DNA of 6,735 bases from Desulfotomaculum sp. (lineage in GTDB: Bacteria; Bacillota; Desulfotomaculia; Desulfotomaculales; Nap2-2B), in the NCBI GenBank assembly GCA_003513005.1, contig DOTD01000051.1, positions 1-6,735 on the forward strand. Direction: 5' to 3'. The notes under the pieces are model-generated. The model saw only the letters and a program-made list of their open reading frames with translations. It had not been told where the DNA came from and did not search any database. Shown here piece by piece: positions 1 to 5,554 of this stretch (its first letter is position 1; the number at the start of each line of letters is the position of its first letter). A program made the position numbers and the translations under genes.

Positions 1-49
1 AGAGATCCATCGCTGTAGTAGTAATAAGTTGTTTCAATGAAAAAACATC

Positions 50-409
50 TTGGGAATGTCGCTGGAACAGGATGTGCTCATCGAATCCGCTGTCATTCCG
101 CTGCCGCCCCAAATCCGGGCCTTGTCCCGGGCCACCACCGACGACCATGTGCGCTATCTCCTGGCGGACGAGGTGGACCTGGGCAATACCATTGAGACAG
201 GGCTCATCATGCGGGAGCTTAATCTGAGCGGGCTGGTGAGACGGATGCTGGTTATTGCCCCGAATTTACTTCGTAAAATAGATCTGACCCCTTTTCTTCA
301 TCTAAAATTGACCCCGAAAGGACTGTTTACCCAGCGGGTCTGCGAAATGCGCTGCCATTTCGGAAACGCAATTGTATTCTTAACAGTTATCTGTTATATT
401 ATCATATAA
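50..409 (+). pseudogene. Decayed SNF2-family helicase fragment (BrxHII-like), P-loop region only
   Basis: The open frame (TTG at 50 or ATG at 56) reads like the helicase core of a SNF2/DEAD-like ATPase: a Q-motif-like stretch IPLPPQIRAL (residues 16-25), then LLADEVDLGNTIETGL (37-52), which corresponds to the usual LADEVGLGKTIEAGL Walker A, then motif Ia MLVIAP (66-71) and KGLFTQRVCEMRCHFG (90-105). The P-loop Lys is Asn46 and a P-loop Gly is Asp43, so ATP binding should be lost. Residues 72-89 interrupt the family sequence between VIAP and KGL; removing this 54-bp insertion restores VIAPKGL. Homology ends near base 370, after which the frame runs into the vapB promoter. Normal family members are several hundred residues longer at both ends. 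Such a helicase (BrxHII) precedes pglZ in BREX type 3 loci, which fits the gene at 1563. The helicase assignment is firm by eye; the BrxHII label is inferred from context. Confidence 0.75.
258..318. repeat. 54-bp in-frame insertion flanked by direct repeats CCCCGAA
   Basis: CCCCGAA occurs at 258-264 and again at 312-318, exactly 54 bp (18 codons) apart. Deleting one copy plus the intervening bases joins two parts of the helicase in frame. The insert contains two related modules, TAAAATAGATCTGACCCC (about 274-291) and TAAAATTGACCCC (about 303-315), 24 nt apart, and starts with a small palindrome TTTACTTCGTAAA. Short repeated modules of this sort are typical of IS ends (IS21-like elements carry several), so a scar left by an IS that was mostly deleted, or a tiny non-autonomous element, is plausible. 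The repeats and spacing are seen directly; the IS origin is inference. Confidence 0.6.
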
Positions 410-412
410 CAG
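372..412 (+). promoter_or_regulatory. vapBC promoter with overlapping palindromic operator
   Basis: TTGTAT (372-377) and TATATT (395-400) are separated by exactly 17 nt, a good sigma-A-type promoter. A perfect inverted repeat, CTGTTATAT (391-399) and ATATAACAG (404-412) with a 4-nt spacer TATC, covers the -10 box and runs into the ribosome site. A third half-site TAACAG lies at 381-386, forming a further inverted pair with CTGTTA at 391-396. RHH antitoxins typically bind such tandem half-sites to repress their own operon, so this is the likely autoregulatory operator. The same palindrome could form a hairpin in the RNA if transcription starts upstream of it. Confidence 0.7.
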
Positions 413-425
413 GAGGTGTTGCATT

Positions 426-695
426 ATGCCCGAGACAAGAATGCTCCATATCAGGTTTCCAGCGGGAGTGGTGGAACAAATGGCCGCACATCTTAAATCC
501 CGTGGCGTCAACCGGAACAGTTTCATTGTCAATGCGGTGGCTGAAAAATTACGCCGTGAGATGCAGGTGAAATCTTTTATAGAAACCCGGGGAGTTTTAG
601 AACCCGAGGACGCGCCTGAATGGTCCTCGAATACGGGTGCGGAATGGGTTGAAAAAATACGCGAAAAAGATAGGGTCTCGCCATGGGATATTTGA
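426..695 (+). CDS. Ribbon-helix-helix antitoxin (VapB/CopG type)
   Basis: An 89-residue protein with a consensus ribosome site AGGAGGT at 411-417, 8 nt before the ATG. Residues 4-46 have the ribbon-helix-helix pattern: a beta strand TRMLHIRF with alternating residues, helix GVVEQMAAHLKSRG, the turn NRNSFIVNAV, and a second helix AVAEKLRREM. This would dimerise and bind the palindromic operator upstream. The remaining 40 residues are acidic and proline-containing, ending in SPWDI, the usual type of flexible tail that wraps and inhibits a partner toxin. The gene overlaps the following PIN toxin by 13 nt, so the two are translationally coupled. The frame is intact and no lesion is visible. Assignment to an RHH antitoxin is strong; which exact subfamily it belongs to is not resolved. 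Confidence 0.87.
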   Translation: MPETRMLHIRFPAGVVEQMAAHLKSRGVNRNSFIVNAVAEKLRREMQVKSFIETRGVLEPEDAPEWSSNTGAEWVEKIREKDRVSPWDI

Positions 696-1081
696 TTGAC
701 ACCTGTGTGTTGATTGACCACCTCACCGGTAGGCTTTCACCAAGAGTTACAGCGTGGCTGGAAGAAACGATATTATCTGGGGCCGCCTTTACTAATGTAA
801 TCATTTACCATGAGCTCTTGACCGGAGCACGGACAGCCAGGGCTCAGAAAGCAATTAAATCTCTTCTCGAAAACTGGGAAACGATCCCGATCAACCGGGA
901 AATCGCTGAAGCCGCCGCAACGTTAAGGCGGGAATGGGCGGAAAAGGGCAAGGTTATGGGCATGGCCGACAGCTTTATCGCTGCTACAGCGGCGGTGCAG
1001 GGGAAGAAGGTAGTCACCTCGAATCTTAAAGATTTTCCCGTATCCATAGCCTTAAGCCCTGAAAAGGTCGCTGGAGGATAA
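683..1081 (+). CDS. vapC: PIN-domain toxin ribonuclease (VapC-like)
   Basis: A 132-residue single PIN domain, the normal length for VapC. The N-terminus YLIDTCVLID carries the first catalytic acid Asp6, followed by Glu44 in IIYHELLTGA, Asp96 in GMADSFIAA, and the C-terminal TSNLKDF motif (112-118) with Asn114/Asp117. These acidic residues coordinate Mg2+ or Mn2+ in PIN ribonucleases, which cleave tRNA or rRNA when freed from the antitoxin; the target cannot be told from sequence. The start ATG lies inside the antitoxin gene with only a weak AGGG upstream, so expression likely depends on coupling. The last codons and stop overlap a strong ribosome site (GGAGGA, 1073-1078) that serves the truncated pglZ start at 1087, implying this pair was once co-transcribed with a pglZ gene. 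Confidence 0.9.
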   Translation: MGYLIDTCVLIDHLTGRLSPRVTAWLEETILSGAAFTNVIIYHELLTGARTARAQKAIKSLLENWETIPINREIAEAAATLRREWAEKGKVMGMADSFIAATAAVQGKKVVTSNLKDFPVSIALSPEKVAGG

Positions 1082-1086
1082 CAATC

Positions 1087-1179
1087 ATGACCAGCTGGCG
1101 CGATGAAATCCTCAAGGAAGATGTAAAGGTTAAAAGAAAGCTTGCTGGCTCCTTTTCTTTCAATATACAATGGTATTAG
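1087..1179 (+). pseudogene. Truncated duplicate of the pglZ 5' end
   Basis: Bases 1087-1118 match the first 32 bases of the intact pglZ (1563-1594) with a single mismatch, which changes residue 3 from Asn to Ser. Both read MT(S/N)WRDEILKE. After codon 11 the similarity stops abruptly and the frame continues with unrelated residues (DVKVKRKLAG, then SFSFNIQWY) to a TAG at 1177, giving a 30-residue reading frame. A good ribosome site GGAGGA lies 8 nt before the ATG, so the peptide could be translated. The leader differs from that of the intact gene, so this is not a simple tandem duplication of the whole junction. It probably marks a recombination breakpoint where a vapBC-pglZ arrangement was cut. 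Confidence 0.75.
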
Positions 1180-1180
1180 A

Positions 1181-1228
1181 GGCTAAAATTAATTCCCCGA
1201 TCAAGTGAAAATGGGGCTAAATAATTCC
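1181..1228. repeat. Imperfect direct repeats, possible IS-end remnant
   Basis: GGCTAAAATTAATTCC (1181-1196) and GGCTAAATAATTCC (1215-1228) are 34 nt apart and differ by a 2-nt gap. CCCC at 1194-1197 and GGGG at 1213-1216 give a weak inverted component between them. The block sits in an AT-rich stretch between the truncated pglZ copy and the orphan antitoxin, where no other gene is evident. Short repeated modules near a breakpoint suggest the end of a lost insertion element, but no transposase is present. Confidence 0.35.
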
Positions 1229-1250
1229 AAAAGCGAGGCGAACTTGAGAT

Positions 1251-1472
1251 ATGAAAACAAATGAGCTTATTTCAATAATTGAATCCTTACCAGTAGACAT
1301 CAAAACTATGTTAGTTGAAAAGATTCTTAGTAGCTTATATTCAACACAAAAAGAAATAGACGGATTATGAGCAAAAGAAGCCGAAAGAAGGGTTGGGGAA
1401 AATAAAACTGGTAAAGTCCAAACTATACCAGGAGATGAAGTTTTTGATGAACTCCGTAAGAAGTTTTATTGA
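1251..1472 (+). pseudogene. Addiction-module antitoxin remnant with in-frame TGA
   Basis: From ATG 1251 the frame reads MKTNELISIIESLPVDIK, continues to residue 39, hits TGA at 1368-1370, then goes on as AKEAERRVGENKTGKV and IPGDEVFDELRKKFY to a TGA at 1470. Together this is a 73-codon product matching the small 'putative addiction module component' antitoxins (PF09720-type), whose centre usually reads LWAKEAERR, so codon 40 is most simply a TGG to TGA change of a conserved Trp. The partner toxin (RelE/ParE-like) that normally follows is absent: the next recognisable gene is pglZ. The segment is AT-rich compared with pglZ, consistent with transfer. A dead orphan antitoxin is the best reading; a sequencing error at the TGA cannot be excluded. 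Confidence 0.7.
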
Positions 1473-1477
1473 TAAGG

Positions 1478-1552
1478 ATTCTGGCGCGAAACCGATATTT
1501 TGCCGACCTGCGCAAAGCGCTTTTAGTCGAATCCTTTTGCCTGCGTCTATAA
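1478..1552 (+). pseudogene. Possible 3' tail of the gene formerly upstream of pglZ
   Basis: Base composition changes sharply from AT-rich to GC-rich near 1478. One frame then reads ILARNRYFADLRKALL followed by VESFCLRL and a TAA at 1550-1552 that overlaps the pglZ ribosome site AAGGAG (1551-1556). A stop codon overlapping the next gene's ribosome site is typical of a tightly packed operon, so this may be the last codons of the lost helicase (brxHII-like) gene. Other frames here are also open for a short distance, and the peptide is too short to identify, so confidence is low. Confidence 0.3.
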
Positions 1553-1562
1553 GGAGATACCC

Positions 1563-3605
1563 ATGACCAACTGGCGCGATGAAATCCTCAAGGAGTTTAC
1601 CCCCGGGGTCGCCCGGCTCACCCTGGCGGCCGACCCGGACTCCCTGTTGCTGGAGGAACAAATTCTTGAAAGCATCCGGGGGCGGGGCTTTGAACTGATC
1701 ACCTTCGTGGATCGCGTCGAATTCCGCTATGCCTATGAATGGAATTTCCGTTCCCGCTGGGACAAGGGCGAACAGACGGACTTGGTGGTTGTATTGCACG
1801 CCCCGGCCGGCGGTCTGGACTCTTTGCCGTTTGATCTGCTGCAGGCGGGCCGCAGGCTTTCTTTCAGCCTTGGCGACATATTTCCCAATCTCAGCCACCC
1901 GGTTATATCGGCCCTGGACCGTGGCGACCTTGACGCCTTATATGACGCCCAGAAAAAATACGCGCCCGGGCCGATCGGGGACAACGCTACGAAGGAGTTC
2001 GTCCTCCGGCACGTCTTTGAAATCGCGCCCGATCTCATCAAGCAGCCCTCCGGCCTGCTCGGCGCGCTGCTCAGGCGTCATTACCGCGGACAGCGCATAC
2101 CGGCAGTGCTCGACGAACGCTTCATCCAACTCCTGCGCCAAAACAACGCCTTTGACGGCTGGCCGCTGGAAACGATCGTCCCGGACCGGGAAGCTTTCTT
2201 TGCGTTTTTGCAGGAGCGCTGGCCGGTTTTTCTCGACCGTCTGGCGGGGAAAAAGGAATCTGCCGTGCAAGAGGACAAAAACCCGTACGGCTTAACTATC
2301 GACGGCCCTCACGATTTGCCCTTCGATCACCACGATATCCGGGTTTACCTGGACAATCTGTTCCTGGAGGGGCTTTTGCACTCCGTATCCCACGAGCGCG
2401 CGGACATACTGTCGCAAACCTGGGCGGGCGCAGGCGTTCGCACCGGTGAAACCGGGGACCGGCGCTGTCGCCTGACCAGGCTCATCGACACCCTTAAATC
2501 CTCCCTTCCGGCTGAAGACGCCAGGCACGGGGAGTGGTTCAACTTTGCTCGCGGGTGGGCGGAATTGAATCTGCTCACCCATGAGCATGAACAGTCTGCC
2601 TGCGCTATGCTTTCGGCGGGCGGAAAAGACGCCCCCCGTGGAGAAGTTGCCCGAAGCATCAAGGCCCTGCAAGCACAGGCGGACGCCGCGTTCACCGCCT
2701 GGCTGTTACGGCGGTACGCCGGACTGATCAACATGCCGCCCGTTCCCCCGGTCATGCTTCACCACCTGCCCCGGTTTTTGGCGCGTCACATAGCAGAGGC
2801 CCGGAACTCCAAAGCGGCCTTGCTGCTGGTGGACGGGCTTTCTCTTGACCAGTGGCTTGTCGTTCGGGGGACGCTGGCAGTACGGCGGCCAGGTTTGCTC
2901 TTTCGCGAAAACGCTATATTCGCCTGGATTCCATCGCTTACCTCAGTCTCGCGCCAGGCTGCTTTTGCCGGCAGGCCCCCGTTGTTCTTTCCAGACATCC
3001 TGCAGACCACCGACAAGGAGCAGGCCCTGTGGGCGCAGTTCTGGGCGTATCAAGGGCTTGCGCCGAACGGGGCCGTTTACGCCAGGGGGTTGGGTGACGG
3101 CAGCCTGGAGCGCACGGGGGAGCTTATCTCCCAACCTGAGGTGAGAGTCGCCGGCCTGGTTATCGACAAGGTGGATAAAATTATGCACGGCATGGAACTC
3201 GGCGCTGCCGGCATGCATAATCAAGTGCGCCAGTGGGCCCGGCAACCTTACCTGGCCCGGCTTTTAGATCTCCTGCTGAACCGGGGTTTTAATGTCTTTC
3301 TGACTTCCGACCACGGCAATATTGAAGCTGAGGGCTGCGGACGCCCCGCCGAAGGCGCGGCGGCCGACTTGCGCGGCGAGCGGGTGCGCATCTATTCCGG
3401 CAGGCTTTTGCGGGATAAGGTGAAGGAGCGTTTTCCGGATGCTTTAGAATGGGCGCCGGTTGGCCTGCCGGATACCTTCCTGCCGCTGATTGCCCCCGCC
3501 CGGCAGGCATTCGTCCTAGAGGGAGAACGCATTGTCAGCCACGGCGGTATTTCCATTGAAGAGATTATTGTTCCCTTTATCCGGATCGAAAGGAAAAAGA
3601 TATGA
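1563..3605 (+). CDS. pglZ: BREX type 3-like PglZ, alkaline-phosphatase-superfamily protein
   Basis: A 680-residue protein, full length for the BREX-3 PglZ group, with ribosome site AAGGAG (1551-1556) 6 nt before ATG. The N-terminal 250 residues are alpha-helical and family-specific (MTNWRDEILKEF, FRYAYEW, LSFSLGDIFPNLS). The C-terminal half is a PglZ domain with the metal-site motifs of the alkaline phosphatase superfamily in order: VDGLS with Asp424; IPSLTSVSRQ (456-465) with Thr460/Ser461 as the nucleophile position; VIDKVDKIMHG (533-543) with Asp535, Asp538 and His542; TSDHGN (581-586) with Asp583 and His584; and HGGISIEE from His660. PglZ is a hallmark protein of BREX phage-defence systems, acting with a methyltransferase, an ATPase and other partners; its biochemical substrate is not settled. 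All motifs are intact. The stop overlaps the next ATG as ATGA, so the two genes are coupled. Confidence 0.93.
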   Translation: MTNWRDEILKEFTPGVARLTLAADPDSLLLEEQILESIRGRGFELITFVDRVEFRYAYEWNFRSRWDKGEQTDLVVVLHAPAGGLDSLPFDLLQAGRRLSFSLGDIFPNLSHPVISALDRGDLDALYDAQKKYAPGPIGDNATKEFVLRHVFEIAPDLIKQPSGLLGALLRRHYRGQRIPAVLDERFIQLLRQNNAFDGWPLETIVPDREAFFAFLQERWPVFLDRLAGKKESAVQEDKNPYGLTIDGPHDLPFDHHDIRVYLDNLFLEGLLHSVSHERADILSQTWAGAGVRTGETGDRRCRLTRLIDTLKSSLPAEDARHGEWFNFARGWAELNLLTHEHEQSACAMLSAGGKDAPRGEVARSIKALQAQADAAFTAWLLRRYAGLINMPPVPPVMLHHLPRFLARHIAEARNSKAALLLVDGLSLDQWLVVRGTLAVRRPGLLFRENAIFAWIPSLTSVSRQAAFAGRPPLFFPDILQTTDKEQALWAQFWAYQGLAPNGAVYARGLGDGSLERTGELISQPEVRVAGLVIDKVDKIMHGMELGAAGMHNQVRQWARQPYLARLLDLLLNRGFNVFLTSDHGNIEAEGCGRPAEGAAADLRGERVRIYSGRLLRDKVKERFPDALEWAPVGLPDTFLPLIAPARQAFVLEGERIVSHGGISIEEIIVPFIRIERKKI

Positions 3606-4362
3606 ACGGCCGTACAAATCAAATTGGCTTCAGTCAGCGAGTCCGCCTGGAATGGCTCGAAGTTACCGCGAACCTCGTCCTGGCGGGAAACGGCAAGTCC
3701 GCCGTCAATGAAGCGCTGCAGGAACTTTTAAAAGACAAGGTGTCCGTGGGCGGCAAGGCCGCACATGGCAACCGCGAGAAGATTATCACAATTTTAATGA
3801 AGGTCTGGCTTAAGTCGCCGCTCGGACTCGACGCCCTGCGGGCCGACGGCCTTGAACTGCTTAAAACTATCCCCCGCCCGGACCGCCTGGCGGTTCATTG
3901 GGGAATGGTCATGGCTGTTTACCCGTTTTGGGCACAAGTCGCGAGTCACGCCGGCCGCTTCTTAAAACTTCAGGATTCGGCGGCCGCGGCGCACATCCAA
4001 AGGCGGATACGGGAGCAGTACGGGGAGCGGGAGACGGTGTCGAGAGCAGCCCGCCGCTTGGCTCGCGCTCTTTCATTAATTGGGGCGTGCTCAGCGAAAC
4101 AGATACGAAAGGAGTTTACAGACAGGGGCTGTCTTTATCCATCGAGGATCCCCGAATTGCTTCGTGGCTGATTGAAGCGTCCCTGCATACCCGGCCCAAC
4201 GGGTGCGCGCCGTTGGAGGAACTGGTGGAGAGTACGGCCCTGTTCCCGTTCCGGATCAAACGCCCGGCCGCGGAGAGCCTGCCGGCGGTGTCCGGCCGCC
4301 TGGACCTTTTACGCCACGGCTTGAAAGATGAGTTGGTGATGCTGCGCATGGAGAACATTTAA
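3602..4362 (+). pseudogene. BrxA-position BREX gene, disrupted by one frameshift
   Basis: Starts by ATGA overlap with pglZ. Reading begins in one frame (SQRVRLEWLEVTANLVLAG through ERETVSRAARRLAR, codon 155 at 4064-4066) and clearly continues in another from base 4069 (SFINWGVLSETDTKGVY, WLIEASLHTRP, STALFPFRIKRP, LRMENI) to TAA at 4360. Together this gives about 252 residues. The original frame otherwise runs on as implausible sequence to 4171. The shift (two extra bases or one missing) lies around the CGCGC at 4064-4068. In BREX type 3 loci brxA (DUF1819) follows pglZ. The all-helical look and the late segment RSFINWGVLSET, recalling the winged-helix-like end of BrxA proteins, fit, but I cannot confirm DUF1819 membership by eye. 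BrxA-type proteins bind DNA. If the shift is a sequencing error this is an intact gene. Confidence 0.72.
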
Positions 4363-4388
4363 ACATAGTATCAAGAAGAACTGGAAAA

Positions 4389-4634
4389 TTAGCTAACAAT
4401 CTTTTCGTAATACCAGATATTGTTACGATCCAGGCAACAATAAAAGTTTTTTAAGAAAAGAAAGACTATGGGAATGAGCAAAAGCACAAGCGCAATTATC
4501 AGCAAGGGAAGAAATGCGAGGCCCAAAAACATCAAAAATTGAATAACCACAAAGGAAAATAAAGACAGATGCCACCAACTGACATTGAATACTTTACTTG
4601 AATTGCACTTGGGGCGGTACAATAATTTTTCCAC
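4389..4634 (-). CDS. Small two-helix membrane protein with remnant split zinc ribbon
   Basis: An 81-residue frame starting with GTG at 4634. Two hydrophobic segments, about residues 23-42 and 44-61, separated by a proline, form a membrane hairpin. They are flanked by short polar ends that look like the two halves of a zinc ribbon: YRPKCNSS at residues 6-13 and YCCLDRNNIW at 65-74. In each half one position expected to be Cys is Arg (Arg7 in R-P-K-C10, Arg70 in C67-L-D-R), each a single T to C change from a Cys codon, so metal binding is probably weakened or lost. I do not recognise a named family. A clear ribosome site is missing, but an extended -10 promoter lies just upstream. Its end faces the end of the BrxA-like gene across 26 nt. 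AT-rich and likely horizontally acquired with the next gene. Confidence 0.6.
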   Translation of the reverse strand: MEKLLYRPKCNSSKVFNVSWWHLSLFSFVVIQFLMFLGLAFLPLLIIALVLLLIPIVFLFLKNFYCCLDRNNIWYYEKIVS

Positions 4635-4643
4635 GATGGGATA

Positions 4644-4652
4644 ATTATATCA
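4644..4652 (-). promoter_or_regulatory. Extended -10 promoter for the membrane miniprotein
   Basis: On the minus strand TGATATAAT (4652 to 4644) is a perfect extended -10 element. Only 9 nt separate it from the GTG start at 4634, so transcription would begin within about 3 nt of the start codon, giving an essentially leaderless mRNA. This fits the lack of a ribosome site. A TTGACT at 4662-4657 is only 7 nt upstream of the -10 and is too close to act as a standard -35 box. Confidence 0.5.
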
Positions 4653-4734
4653 GAACAGTCAAGAAAAAAACTACTTAAGGATGAATTGCAAGGAACTTTA
4701 AGAAAGTATAAAACAAATTGATGACCGCTTAAAT
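4653..4734. other. AT-rich spacer upstream of the miniprotein promoter, no gene seen
   Basis: This 82-nt stretch between the end of the cysteine-rich gene and the miniprotein promoter contains poly-A/T runs but no reading frame of interest, no convincing terminator hairpin and no repeat. It is consistent with an untranslated 3' region of the cysteine-rich gene. Confidence 0.4.
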
Positions 4735-5502
4735 TTACGGTATTTTATGTCGTGGACTATACGATGGACAGAAAACGGCTCTTCTACGGTAACTGCTCGT
4801 AGTCTCACTCGAACCCGGGCAAGATTCACATCCGAATTTTTGACAATTGACGCATTGAGATATCATTATACCTGTAATTTTTCTGATAGCCTGCTTCTTT
4901 TTCGGTTTTGAGGTCGTGGTGTAATTACATTTACAAAAACTACAGTACGGACATATCCGCCAGTGGCATTTCTTACATCTCTTTGAAAAGATGGATATAA
5001 GGCCGTTACAATTACTACAATGATAAATCATGGATGAACCCAGAACAATTAGGTTAATAGAAGAAGCAAAACGTACCTCTTTTTCAGAAATAAATATTTT
5101 ATATTCTTTTTCAATATTTTGATTTTTGTCTGCTTCCTTTTTTGTTTTATTATATGAATCAACTATAACTCCGACATAATAATCAGTCTTATGCAAAATA
5201 ACCGTTCCTTTGGTTAAATCATGGGCTGTTCTGTTAAACACTTTTTCTTTATTAAACTCTAGTTTATTATTATAATTATTTACATATTCAACTAAATATT
5301 TTATCATTTTAATGTCGGGTTTGCTAAACAAATTTGGTGAATGCCTATATGTTTTTCTCAGGCTTTCGACAATTTTGTAAAAAGCTGCTCTTTGTTGCTG
5401 GATGCCCCTATAGTACAGTTTTATCTTGTTCAATAACTTGATACTTTTGAGAATATAAGCCCTTTGGCTGTTAGTGTCATCATTTGACAACCTGAACACC
5501 AT
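4735..5502 (-). CDS. Cysteine-rich zinc-ribbon protein of unknown function
   Basis: About 255 residues from ATG 5502 (a TTG immediately upstream at 5505 is an alternative; numbering here counts it as 1). Residues 12-55 are basic and helical (SQRAYILKSIKLLNKIKLYYRG). Residues 98-157 look beta-rich (GTVILHKTDYYVGVIVDSY, YKIFISEKEVRFASS), possibly a small barrel. Then comes a dense cysteine block: C163-X2-C166, C177-X2-C180 (one complete zinc ribbon), CPYCSFCKC at 185-193, and C218-X2-C221-X4-C226-X2-C229 (a likely second metal site). The protein is Lys/Asn-rich and AT-rich, unlike pglZ or DUF763, suggesting transfer. No signal peptide or membrane helix is seen. It lies 52 nt after the DUF763 gene on the same strand, without a clear ribosome site. 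I do not recognise the family; nucleic-acid binding is a guess from the zinc ribbons and basic N-terminus. Confidence 0.65.
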   Translation of the reverse strand: MVFRLSNDDTNSQRAYILKSIKLLNKIKLYYRGIQQQRAAFYKIVESLRKTYRHSPNLFSKPDIKMIKYLVEYVNNYNNKLEFNKEKVFNRTAHDLTKGTVILHKTDYYVGVIVDSYNKTKKEADKNQNIEKEYKIFISEKEVRFASSINLIVLGSSMIYHCSNCNGLISIFSKRCKKCHWRICPYCSFCKCNYTTTSKPKKKQAIRKITGIMISQCVNCQKFGCESCPGSSETTSSYRRRAVFCPSYSPRHKIP

Positions 5503-5554
5503 CAATTCTTGGTAAGATTTCTCTCAACTGCTCCAGTGCAAAGTAAGTAAAGAC

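Noticed and set aside
30..48. GTTTCAATGAAAA resembling the core of some CRISPR repeats
   Set aside because: It occurs once, with no repeat-spacer periodicity in the window.
1368..1420. TGA at 1368 as a selenocysteine codon
   Set aside because: The antitoxin family has Trp, not Cys, at this position, and no convincing stem-loop follows the TGA.
1365..1898. 177-codon open frame on the minus strand overlapping the pglZ start
   Set aside because: It is antisense to convincing pglZ coding sequence and its translation shows no family-like pattern; GC-rich genes commonly leave such shadow frames.
2292..2755. Overlapping minus-strand open frames of 126 and 136 codons inside pglZ
   Set aside because: Both are antisense shadows of the intact PglZ protein and have no ribosome site or recognisable domain.
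4064..4068. Programmed ribosomal frameshifting in the BrxA-like gene
   Set aside because: There is no slippery heptamer or obvious downstream structure; mutation or sequencing error is simpler.
4363..4388. Bidirectional terminator between the converging BrxA-like and miniprotein genes
   Set aside because: The 26-nt gap has no inverted repeat followed by a T run on either strand.
4657..4662. TTGACT as a -35 box for the miniprotein
   Set aside because: It is only 7 nt from the -10 hexamer, too close for a standard promoter; the extended -10 alone explains the site better.
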